This document shows, piece after piece, positions 1-9,586 of a DNA stretch of 42,239 bases (position 1 is the first letter of the stretch; the number at the start of each line of letters is the position of its first letter). Position numbers and translations under genes: made by a program. The notes under the pieces were generated by a model, which worked only from the letters and a program-made list of their open reading frames with translations, searched no databases and was not told where the DNA came from. This DNA is from Byssovorax sp. (GTDB lineage Bacteria; Myxococcota_A; Polyangia; Polyangiales; Polyangiaceae). The stretch lies in contig JANYGI010000148.1 of NCBI GenBank assembly GCA_025362495.1, positions 1 through 42,239 of the forward strand. The letters run 5' to 3'.

Positions 1-2
1 AA

Positions 3-263
3 GGCGTCGAGCCGACGAACAATGGGGCCGAACAGGTGGTTCGTCACGGCGTGATCATGCGGAAGATCAGCTACGGAACGCATTCCACCGCAGGGAGCCG
101 CTTCGTGGAACGGATGCTCACTATCCACGCCACGCTGCGCCCGCAACATCGCCATATTCTCGACTTCATGCGTGACTCTTGCCTCGCTGCCCGTCGGAAT
201 CACCCCGGGCCCTCGATACTACCCATCGAAGCATCCGTGCGCCCGCTGCGCCGCGCCGCGTAG
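3..263 (+). pseudogene. IS66-family transposase, C-terminal fragment
   Basis: The frame is open from the window edge to a TAG at 261-263. It reads GVEPTNN at its start and GSRFVERMLTIHATLRPQ in the middle. These match the end of IS66 transposases, where the Glu of EPTNN is the last catalytic acid of the DDE triad. Only this C-terminal end is inside the window, so the gene may continue to the left or be a fragment. It is clearly similar to, but different from, the C-terminus of the transposase remnant at 317-1453, so it represents a second element rather than a duplication. Family assignment is solid; whether the copy is intact upstream cannot be seen. Confidence 0.8.
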
Positions 264-316
264 GGGCGTGAACGGGTACCGTGAAACATACCCGGGAGCT
301 GGTTCCACCCGCGTAG

Positions 317-1453
317 GTCACCCGCCTGCAGATTCTCAAGCCCTGTGCTTGCCGGAAATGTCGCCAAGCGCTCGTCGGCTCCGATCCTGATCCCTACCGT
401 CATCAGGTCGTTGACGTTCCCAAGGTCCTCGCAACGGTCGACGAGTATCAGCTCCACGCGTTGCGCTGTCCCGAGTGCAAGACGTCCACGCGTGCGTCGT
501 TGCCAGCGGGCGTTCCGACAGGCCAGTTTGGTCCGCGCCTGCAAGCCATCGTCGCCGTGTGCAGCGGCGACTACCGCATGTCGAAGCGCGAGATCGAGCT
601 CTTGGTGGAGGACTTCTTCGGGATCCCCATCGCGCTCGGCAGCATCGCGAACCTGGAACAGGTCGCCGGCGAAGCGATCGCAGCGCCGGTTGAGGAGGTC
701 AAAAAGGCCTTCCCCAGTCTGCCGGTGGTTCACGCGGACGAGACGGGCTGGTACGAACGACGTCAACGCTCCTGGTTGTGGGGCGCGGTCGCCTCGTCGT
801 TGGCGATCTTCCTCGTTCGCAAGACGCGCTGTTCCGAGGTCGCCAAGGAGCTGCTCGGTGCGACCTTCGCCGGGATCCTGATCACCGATCGTTGGAGTGT
901 CTATTCGTGGGTCGACGTCCTGCGAAGGCAGCTCTGCTGGGCTCATTTGTTGCGACAGTTCATCGGGTTTCAGGACCACGGCCCCGAGGAAACCGCGATC
1001 GGAAGATCGCTGGAGTTGCTCGCCGAGACGATGTTCCATTGGTGGCATCGTGTGCGCGACGGCACGCTGTCGCGGGCAGACTTTCAAAAGCTCATGGCAT
1101 CGTCGCGAGTGCATGTCGTCGCTCGGCTCCAGTAGGGAACCTCGTGCTCGTCCGGCCTCGTCGCGGGACGGTGTCGCGAATTTTTGACCTTGGAGCCCGC
1201 CCTCTGGACCTTCGTATCCATCGAAGGGGTCGAGCCCACGAACAACTTCGCGGAGCGAATTCTCCGTCAAGGTGTGCTGTGGCGAAAAGGCAGCTTCGGA
1301 ACCGATAGTCCCAACGGAAGTCGGTTTGTCGAACGTATCCTGACCGTCGTCACCACGCTGCGCCTGCAACAGTGGAACGTGCTCGACTGTATGACCGCTG
1401 CGTGCGAGGCCGCTCTTCACGGCACGACCTCGCCCTCGCTGCTGCCCGCCTGA
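317..1453 (+). pseudogene. IS66-family transposase, truncated and interrupted by an in-frame stop
   Basis: The frame is open from 317, after a TAG at 314-316, to the stop at 1451-1453, except for one TAG at 1133-1135. It shows the IS66 order: a zinc-binding Cys pair (CRKC), HQVVDVPKVLATVDEYQLH, a second Cys pair (CPEC), the catalytic HADETGW near 728-751, ITDRWSVYSW, and EGVEPTNNFAER near the end. All three DDE acids are therefore still encoded. After the TAG the same frame continues smoothly into LEPALWTFV, so this is a nonsense mutation, not a frameshift. The usual N-terminal helical region and a plausible start codon are missing. It is almost certainly inactive and, with the fragment to its left, marks a spot of past IS66 insertion. 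Confidence 0.85.
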
Positions 1454-1663
1454 GCTCCTACATCCTCAATTCACGCGGCGTATGCCGGCCATCCGGGTCG
1501 TGAACGTTTACAATCGTCCTTCCGTAAACCACCGGCCATGATTCTCGAACAACATCATGTTGTCCGACGGATAATCGGGGCTAGGGCGGCCACCGCTACG
1601 AAGGAGACGAAGTGCTACGGTTGATGGATGAAATACAGGAGCTGAAGCGAGGGTTCCTCGTCG
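1454..1663. other. Intergenic stretch after the IS66 remnant
   Basis: No gene is supported here. The string gtgaacgtttac near 1500 resembles gtgaacgggtac just after the first transposase fragment (near 268). Both could be residual IS66 right-end sequence, but I cannot pair either with a left inverted repeat. Confidence 0.3.
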
Positions 1664-2653
1664 TCACCAGCTCCCGCCGAGCTCGAGACGGACGCCGCCG
1701 GGTGACACCCTGAAGGCCGCGGTCACAGGCGCCTTGTCCTGCGAGGTGACCACCAGCACCACGCCTGTCGCTGCCGCCGCCGCGCCCGCGATGATCGTCA
1801 CCGTGCTCACGACCGACAGCGTCTTTCCGGCGCTCGCCGCGTCGACTCCTGTGGCGTCGCAGCGCAGAGCAGCGCTGCAGTGGGAGGGGTCCTTGACGAT
1901 GCTCGCCTTGCCAAGCGTCATGATCCCCGTGATTGCTCCAGCGCCGAGCGCCACGATCCCCACGCCGCCGAGCACGAATCCGAGAGTGCGTCGCGCGCTC
2001 TCGTTGCTGTGACTGGCAATCTGCGCGGGTTCGTAAGTGCCGGTGACAGGAGCTGAGTGCGAGGTGACCGAGGTCGCTTTCGGGCCGACGTGAAGCGAGG
2101 CCTCCCGGTGCTCCCCTTCTTTCATCGTGATGCGGGTGCGCGCCGGCTCCCGCCCCGGCGCGGTGACCACCACGTCGTGATCGCCCGCGTTGACGGCGAG
2201 GGACACGCCGAGCGCTGCGGGGCTTATCGGTACGTCATCTCGCGCGACGGCGGCGCCCGCCGGCTGGTCCGGGTCGAGCGAGAGCGTCAGGTGCGAGAGC
2301 CGGGGCTCAATCGCCGCGAGGCGTGCGCGCGCGATCGGCGCGCGGTCGTCCTTCGTCGGGAGCTGCTCGAGCACGCTGCGGAAATGGGTGGAGGCGTCCG
2401 CCAGGTGGCCAATCTTGTCCTCGCAGTTTGCGAGATTGAACAGCGTGCCTATCGCAGGATCGAGCCGGTAGCTCTCGGCGAATTGGGGGCACGCCTGGGC
2501 GTAGTCGTTGGCGTCCATGGCCCGCCGGCCGGCGAGGAAGAGCGAGCTCGCCGTGGTGGCATCGCCGGGTTGAGCCAGGACCCGCATCGGCGTCAGCAGC
2601 GCGGCGGCGATCAGGAGAGCAGAGGTGATCCTTCGGGGTCTCATCGTTCTCAT
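1664..2653 (-). CDS. Secreted TPR/PEGA-type protein paired with a Ser/Thr kinase
   Basis: The 329-residue product starts with a signal peptide (hydrophobic ALLIAAALLTPMRVLA, cleavage near AQPG). Residues ~35-115 are TPR-like (LFLAGRRAMDANDYAQACPQF and LFNLANCEDKIGHLADA). A PEGA-like beta segment follows at ~115-195 (DHDVVVTAPGREPARTRITM). Two hydrophobic segments at ~225-250 and ~280-305 suggest membrane anchoring. This layout is common in Polyangia, usually beside a Ser/Thr kinase, as here: the gene begins 22 bp after the kinase stop and is probably cotranscribed with it. The role is unknown. An envelope or periplasmic partner of the kinase pathway is an inference from context. Confidence 0.75.
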   Translation of the reverse strand: MRTMRPRRITSALLIAAALLTPMRVLAQPGDATTASSLFLAGRRAMDANDYAQACPQFAESYRLDPAIGTLFNLANCEDKIGHLADASTHFRSVLEQLPTKDDRAPIARARLAAIEPRLSHLTLSLDPDQPAGAAVARDDVPISPAALGVSLAVNAGDHDVVVTAPGREPARTRITMKEGEHREASLHVGPKATSVTSHSAPVTGTYEPAQIASHSNESARRTLGFVLGGVGIVALGAGAITGIMTLGKASIVKDPSHCSAALRCDATGVDAASAGKTLSVVSTVTIIAGAAAAATGVVLVVTSQDKAPVTAAFRVSPGGVRLELGGSW

Positions 2654-2675
2654 CGTGTGCAGGCCTCGATCAAAA

Positions 2676-4052
2676 TCAGTGCTGGCGAGAAAACGGATCC
2701 GCGGGTCGCGTGGACGACGCAGCAGGCTTGGCGCCGCCCACGCGCTTCACCGCGGAGCTGTCGGCCGAAGGGCGGGTCGCTGCGACAGGAAGCGTCGTCG
2801 CGCTCGTGGGAACGTCCGTCGTCGCGGCCGGCTCAGGGGAGACGATGGGCAGCCCGGCCGAGGGAGAGGCGGACGCCGCAGGGTGGGAGCTCGCCTCGAT
2901 CGCAATCCGAGCGGCGTCCGACGACTTGACCTTGCCGAGGCTGAGCCAGCCGACGACCCCCACCACGACCAGCCCGATCGACGCAATCGCGATCCATGGT
3001 GCCGTGCTGCGGGGGCGGCGCGGCGCCTCGACCGGGCTCAGCGCGAGGGTCGATCGGGCGCTCGCGCCCGCCACCGCAGCGCGCCCCGGTTCGACGGACG
3101 GCAAGCCCGGGTGCGAGGCGAGCGAGCCGCGCGTGACGGGTGCGCCAGCGTCCCCGAAGCGAGTCCGAAGTGCGCGCACGGCCTGCTGCATCGTCCGCGC
3201 GTCGGGCCAGCGGGAAGCCTGGTCGAACGCCAGGGCGCAATCGACTACCTGACCCACTTCCTGCGGCAAATCGGGTCGCAGAGAACAGAGGCCGGGGGCG
3301 GGCTTCGTCATCGCCGCGAGCATGAGCTGCTGCACCGTCTCGGCGCTGTGAACAGACTGGCCCGTGAGCAGCGTGAACATGGTCGCGCCCACGGCCCAGA
3401 GGTCGGTTCGCGCGTCGACAATGTCCCATTTCCCGAGCGCCTGTTCGGGGGGCATGAATGCCGGCGTCCCCATCGCTGCGCCGACCTCCGTCATCTTCGC
3501 TGAGCCGGCCTCCTCACGCATCCGGGCGATGCCGAAGTCGAGTATCTTCACCTCGCCGCGTCGGGTGAAGAACACGTTCTCGGGCTTGATGTCGCGGTGA
3601 ATGATGCCCTTTTCGTGCGCCGCGGCGAGCACGTCGAGCAGATCGTCGGCGACGGCGAGCACCTCGCCAAGCTCGAGGCGCTGGCCCGGACGTGCTACGG
3701 AGCGCGCCTCGAGCGTCTCGCCATCGAGCAGCTCCATCACGAGGAAGACCGAGCCGTCGTCGGCCACGTCGTCGTCGAGCACGCTGACCGCGCCGGGGTG
3801 ATCGACGCGGTTGGCGGCGTAGCCCTCGCGGAGGAAGCGGGCGCGAGCCTCCTCGTTCCACCCGCTCTCGACGTGCATCATTTTCACGGCGCCGCGCTTC
3901 CCGTTGCGGTGTGTGCCGACGTAAACCGCCGCCATGCCGCCGATGCCCAAGAGGCTGTCGAGCCGCCATTTGCCGCGCAACGTCTGCCCGACGCGCGCCT
4001 GCGCTCGGGCCGTGACGGGATTAGGCGCTTGGAAAACAGGCTCGGATGTCAT
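2676..4052 (-). CDS. Membrane-anchored eukaryote-like Ser/Thr protein kinase
   Basis: I take ATG 4052, giving 458 residues (MTSEPVF...), because GGGTGA lies just upstream; the frame is open further, to 4127, without good protein sequence. The kinase domain spans residues ~30-300: glycine loop GIGGMAAVYVG, ATP-binding Lys57 in AVKMM, catalytic loop HRDIKPEN (152-159), DFG (172-174) and GTPAFMPPEQ in the activation segment. All catalytic residues are present, so it should be active. A single membrane helix lies at ~351-372, followed by a Pro/Ala/Ser-rich tail of ~85 residues that would be extracytoplasmic. No PASTA or other recognised sensor domain is visible there. It precedes the TPR/PEGA gene, probably in one operon. 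Confidence 0.9.
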   Translation of the reverse strand: MTSEPVFQAPNPVTARAQARVGQTLRGKWRLDSLLGIGGMAAVYVGTHRNGKRGAVKMMHVESGWNEEARARFLREGYAANRVDHPGAVSVLDDDVADDGSVFLVMELLDGETLEARSVARPGQRLELGEVLAVADDLLDVLAAAHEKGIIHRDIKPENVFFTRRGEVKILDFGIARMREEAGSAKMTEVGAAMGTPAFMPPEQALGKWDIVDARTDLWAVGATMFTLLTGQSVHSAETVQQLMLAAMTKPAPGLCSLRPDLPQEVGQVVDCALAFDQASRWPDARTMQQAVRALRTRFGDAGAPVTRGSLASHPGLPSVEPGRAAVAGASARSTLALSPVEAPRRPRSTAPWIAIASIGLVVVGVVGWLSLGKVKSSDAARIAIEASSHPAASASPSAGLPIVSPEPAATTDVPTSATTLPVAATRPSADSSAVKRVGGAKPAASSTRPADPFSRQH

Positions 4053-4397
4053 TGCGTCACCCGACACGTAGCAGAGATCGAACGCCCCGTCTGCTGAGGG
4101 CAAGCGGCGCCCGGAGCACCGGAACACGAACGGCGCCGGACACGAGTCACAGCGCGAGCCTGGCCAGACGGCGGCCCCGGTCGAGGCATGGAACTATCGA
4201 TGATTCCGCAACGGGCTTGTTCGGCAGGCGCGCCCCCGCTACGGTGGAGCGCCGCGGTTGGCACCAAACTCCACCAGGAGCCATGGCCTTGCCTGCGATG
4301 GAGATACTCTTGAATTTCGTCACCACCAGAGCGACGGTCTGTCCCCCTTGTCACCTCGTCGACGCGGGATTGCGACGCGCTCGGCGCCGCGACAGTC
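4053..4397. other. Intergenic region upstream of the kinase and the chimeric ALDH frame
   Basis: This region separates the minus-strand kinase from the plus-strand chimeric gene. Promoters for both should lie here, but I see no convincing -35/-10 pair. The chimeric frame is open back to 4314 without a convincing signal peptide or start, so its true 5' end may also be lost. Confidence 0.3.
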
Positions 4398-6317
<1,920 letters not shown>

Positions 6318-6573
6318 GCGCGACGTGCTGCTCGGGGAGATCGAGGGCGCCTCGCTCTACATCGGAGGTGCCCAGTTCGAGCTGTGGAAGCACACTCAGC
6401 TGGTGATCGACGCGGTGCCCGGGCGCGGCGCCGGCTTCTCGCTGGAGTCGCCCGAGGGGATGCGGTTTCTCACCCGATCTCGCGTGTTCACCGACGAAGA
6501 GCAGGCGGCCCTCGACGCGGCGCCGCCGCCCGCGCGCACAGCCACCTAGGCCGCGCGGCGGACGACGGCAACG

Positions 6574-6606
6574 CTGCCGGCGCGGGCCCTCTGGCCTGGC
6601 CGGCAG
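6574..6606. terminator. Candidate hairpin between convergent genes
   Basis: CTGCCGGC (6574-6581) and GCCGGCAG (6599-6606) are perfect inverted repeats of 8 bp around a GC-rich 17-nt loop. They lie between the end of the DUF779 remnant and the end of the minus-strand gene at 6611. There is no T-tract, so intrinsic termination is only a suggestion from position. Confidence 0.35.
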
Positions 6607-6610
6607 GTGT

Positions 6611-6970
6611 CTAGTGCGCGCTGCGCCTCCGGAAGATCCGCCCGATCCAGCTCTCGACCACGTCGACGCGATCCGCGAGCAGCAGGATCATCCAGTGAGC
6701 CACGCGCCAGTCGTGGATCCCGTAGGCCGCGCGCCGGAGCTTACCGCTCAGGCCGTGAGGCGGCTGGGCCGTACCGAACACCGGAGTCGGCTTCTCCAGG
6801 CCGGCCCGCAGCAGGACTTCTCTCGTGGGAGTCTGCTGCTCTGGAACCGTCCAGTGCGCCCCCGCGAGCGGGTGTGGCGCGCTCTCGCGCGGAACCCCGG
6901 GACGGGACTCGATCCGGCGATCGGCGCCCCAGTATGGCATCGTTTCCCGCCTTCGTTTCTCCGTATCCAT
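6611..6970 (-). CDS. Conserved hypothetical protein downstream of zinc alcohol dehydrogenase
   Basis: The product has 119 residues and no recognised domain. The ATG at 6970 has a strong ribosome site (AAGGAGG, about 5 nt before the start) and lies 28 bp after the alcohol dehydrogenase stop, so the two are very likely one operon. The N-terminal half is polar and Pro-rich. The C-terminal half carries TPVFGTAQPPHGLSG and HWMILLLADRVDVVES, which I recall as a recurring pattern in small proteins next to FdhA-like dehydrogenases; this is memory, not a search. The short hydrophobic stretch WMILLLADRV is probably an amphipathic helix rather than a full membrane span. Function unknown. Confidence 0.7.
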   Translation of the reverse strand: MDTEKRRRETMPYWGADRRIESRPGVPRESAPHPLAGAHWTVPEQQTPTREVLLRAGLEKPTPVFGTAQPPHGLSGKLRRAAYGIHDWRVAHWMILLLADRVDVVESWIGRIFRRRSAH

Positions 6971-6998
6971 TCGATCCTCCTTCCGTGGTTGGCCGCGC

Positions 6999-8150
6999 TC
7001 AGGTCGCGCCGGGCGGGATGAGCACGCACTTGATCACGCCGCCTTTTCGCGAGGCGAAGAGGCGGTAGGCTTCGGGCGCGTCCTCCAGCGCGAAGCGGTG
7101 GGTGATCAGCGCCTTGGGCTCGAAATTGCCCTTGCGGATGTGCTCGAGCAGGTGGGGCAGATAGCGCTTCACGTCGCACTGGCCGCCCTTGATCGTCAGC
7201 CCCTTGTTCATCGCCGAGCCGATGGGGACCAGGTTCCACGGCGGGCCGTAGACCCCGATGATCGACACCCGTCCTCCGCGCCGGACTGCGTCGATCGACC
7301 AGTTGAGCGCGGTCGGCGCGCCGGCCTCCAGCATCAGCTTCTTTCCGAGCACGTCGTGGAAGATCGAGCCGCAGGCCTCGAGCCCGACGGCGTCGATGGC
7401 AACGTCGGGGCCGCGCCCCTCGGTGAGCTTCTTCAGGTGACCGACGATGTCCTTCACCTCGCGCAGATTGACAGTCTCGACGTGGTTGTGGCGCCGCGCG
7501 AAATCGAGGCGCTCCTCGACGGGATCTACGGCGATCACCCGCCGCGCGCCCATGAGCCAGGCGCTGCGCTGCGCGAACAGCCCGACGGGCCCGCTGCCGA
7601 AGATGACCACGGTGTCTTGCGGCGCGATGTCGCCCATCTCGGCGGCCTGATAGCCAGTCGGGAGAATGTCCGTCAAGAACAGCACGTCTTCATCGGACAT
7701 GTCGTCCGGGATCTTCATCGGTCCGACGTCCGCGAAGGGGACGCGGACGCGCTCGGCCTGCCCGCCGTCGTAGCCTCCCGTCGTGTGCGAGTATCCGTAG
7801 ACGCCGCCCACGAGAGAGGATTTCGGGTTGGTGTTTTCACACACCGACGTCCGCTCGCGCTCGCAGAAGAAGCACGTCCCGCACGCGATGTTGAACGGCA
7901 CGAGGACGCGGTCGCCGACCTTCAGCGTTTCCACGCTCGATCCGGCCTCCACCACCACGCCGGTGAACTCGTGGCCGAAGGTCGACCCGACGCGCGTGTC
8001 GGGCACGAACCCGTGGTAAAGATGGAGATCCGAGCCGCACACGGCCGCGCGGGTCACCTGGAGAATCACGTCATTCGGGTGCTCGATCCGGGGGTCCGGC
8101 TTCTCCTCGACGACCACCCGGCTCGGTCCGCGATAGCTCAGCGCCAGCAT
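6999..8150 (-). CDS. Zinc-dependent alcohol dehydrogenase, FdhA-like MDR family
   Basis: This 383-residue medium-chain dehydrogenase resembles glutathione-independent formaldehyde dehydrogenase. The catalytic zinc site is CGSDLH (Cys38) and GHEFTG (His60, Glu61). The structural zinc site has Cys90, Cys93, Cys96 and Cys104 in CGTCFFCERERTSVC. The Rossmann motif GSGPVG is at 185-190 and is followed by VIAVD (Asp209), which suggests NAD rather than NADP. It should oxidise an alcohol or formaldehyde adduct in the cytoplasm; the substrate cannot be read from sequence. It is the first gene of a two-gene unit with the 119-residue protein, and lies near the damaged aldehyde dehydrogenase/DUF779 genes, which would act on the same kind of product. 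Confidence 0.9.
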   Translation of the reverse strand: MLALSYRGPSRVVVEEKPDPRIEHPNDVILQVTRAAVCGSDLHLYHGFVPDTRVGSTFGHEFTGVVVEAGSSVETLKVGDRVLVPFNIACGTCFFCERERTSVCENTNPKSSLVGGVYGYSHTTGGYDGGQAERVRVPFADVGPMKIPDDMSDEDVLFLTDILPTGYQAAEMGDIAPQDTVVIFGSGPVGLFAQRSAWLMGARRVIAVDPVEERLDFARRHNHVETVNLREVKDIVGHLKKLTEGRGPDVAIDAVGLEACGSIFHDVLGKKLMLEAGAPTALNWSIDAVRRGGRVSIIGVYGPPWNLVPIGSAMNKGLTIKGGQCDVKRYLPHLLEHIRKGNFEPKALITHRFALEDAPEAYRLFASRKGGVIKCVLIPPGAT

Positions 8151-8296
8151 CTGCCACGCTCCTTCCCTGTGCCCGGAGCCGATGCAAGAGGAGCACCGGC
8201 GCTCGCGCGAGAAGGAGAGTGACAGCGCGGTCAGCCGGGCGAGCGAGGAGAATCGGTAGTCCGACGCTCGGCCAGGCTATCCGCGGGTGCCTCGTG

Positions 8297-9409
8297 TCAA
8301 AGCACCTTCATGTAAGCGACGATGTCGCTCATCTCCTCGGGCGTGAACTGGAGACCGGTGAAGATGCCGACGAAGGTCTGGTACTGGGCCATCACCTCTT
8401 CCAGCGACTTCGCCGAGCCGTCGTGGAAGTACGGCGAGGTGTTCCGGATGTTCCGCAGCGTGCCAATCTTGAAGGTGTTGGCGTCGGCGATGTTGCCAGT
8501 CACGAGGCCGCGGCCGGGATCGGGCGTCGTCACCGGGGCGACGCCGCCGGGGACGGGGAACAGGTAGGTGCGCACCGGCAAATTGCGGGTGTTGAGCTCC
8601 GAGATCAGGGCCGTGGAGAAGTGGAGCCCGGCCGGTTGGAGCGGGTTGTACTGGTTCGTGGTGTCGAGCATCGGGCCCGAGTGGCAGCTCGCGCAGAAGC
8701 CATGAAGGCTGGGCGGGCTGAAGGGGATATCGAGGAAGAACAGGCGACCACGCTTCTGGGCGGCCGTGTCGCCGGGCGGCAGGACGGGCGCCGGGCCACC
8801 CTGCGCGAACTTCTTCAGCGCGTGCGACGAGAACAGCGTCTTCTCGTAGTCGGCGATCTTGTCGAGGTTCTGGGCCGACGGCGTCTCGGTGGCCTCCATG
8901 TGCGTCGTCGTCGCGCCGAGCGCCTGGGCCTGCAGGTTGGGCGCGCGCCCGTCCCACATCAGGACCGGATCGAGGGCAGGGCGGTCGACTGTCGAAGGCA
9001 CGCTGCGCTCGAGGCGAACGCTGGTGGCCGTCGGATCGTCGCTGACGACGACGCCGGGCGCGATGGGCACGTGAACGAACACCGTACCGAAGCTGAGGAG
9101 TCGAGTGTACGAGGCGCCGGTGCCATCGTCGCTGTCGAGCGCGCGGAACAGCGGATCGGTGGGGTCGTCGTCGAAGCGATCCTGGGCTTCGGCGAGCGAG
9201 AACGTGCCTGTCTCGGCGCCATGGCAGGTGAGGCAGGTGCGCCCGTTGCCGCCGAACTTGCCGGACTCGAAGAGGCTCTTGCCGCTCACGGCCTCTCTGG
9301 CCGTGCCGAGCGCGCCGTCGCTCTCGTCCGAGCCCGCGCCGACCTCGGCTCCGCCGCAACCCGCTCCGAGGACGAGCGACGCGAGCACCACCGACAACGT
9401 TGCTTTCAT
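8297..9409 (-). CDS. Di-heme cytochrome c peroxidase-like lipoprotein (MauG/CcpA family)
   Basis: I choose ATG 9409 (370 residues) because it gives a clean lipoprotein signal peptide (MKATLSVVLASLVLGAGC, lipid Cys18); the frame extends upstream to 9481 without such a signal. Two c-type heme sites are visible: CLTCH (59-63) and CASCH (239-243). Family motifs include MWDGRAPNLQAQA (151-163), NIRNTSPYFHDGSAKS and LTPEEMSDIVAYM-like residues at the end. The family reduces peroxide or performs heme-driven oxidations in the periplasm; which applies here is unknown. It would be anchored to a membrane through its N-terminal lipid. No neighbouring electron donor gene is seen. Confidence 0.9.
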   Translation of the reverse strand: MKATLSVVLASLVLGAGCGGAEVGAGSDESDGALGTAREAVSGKSLFESGKFGGNGRTCLTCHGAETGTFSLAEAQDRFDDDPTDPLFRALDSDDGTGASYTRLLSFGTVFVHVPIAPGVVVSDDPTATSVRLERSVPSTVDRPALDPVLMWDGRAPNLQAQALGATTTHMEATETPSAQNLDKIADYEKTLFSSHALKKFAQGGPAPVLPPGDTAAQKRGRLFFLDIPFSPPSLHGFCASCHSGPMLDTTNQYNPLQPAGLHFSTALISELNTRNLPVRTYLFPVPGGVAPVTTPDPGRGLVTGNIADANTFKIGTLRNIRNTSPYFHDGSAKSLEEVMAQYQTFVGIFTGLQFTPEEMSDIVAYMKVL

Positions 9410-9586
9410 GTCCCGATCGCTCCCGGCGCCGCGAGGCGCTCGTTCAGGGTCCCTGCGGAGAGAGACCCTGGCGTGGGCCATGGCGTCCTCCTCGCGCCGA
9501 TGTTCCCGGGTTTACCGGATCGGGCGAGGATCGACCATACGGGGGTTTCGCGCGCGGTTACACCGGAAAGAAACGCGCGGATCGCG

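Noticed and set aside
200-1420. Long open frame on the minus strand across the IS66 remnant
   Set aside because: It is the antisense of a recognisable transposase, has no domain and is Arg/Asp-rich, as expected from GC-biased third positions.
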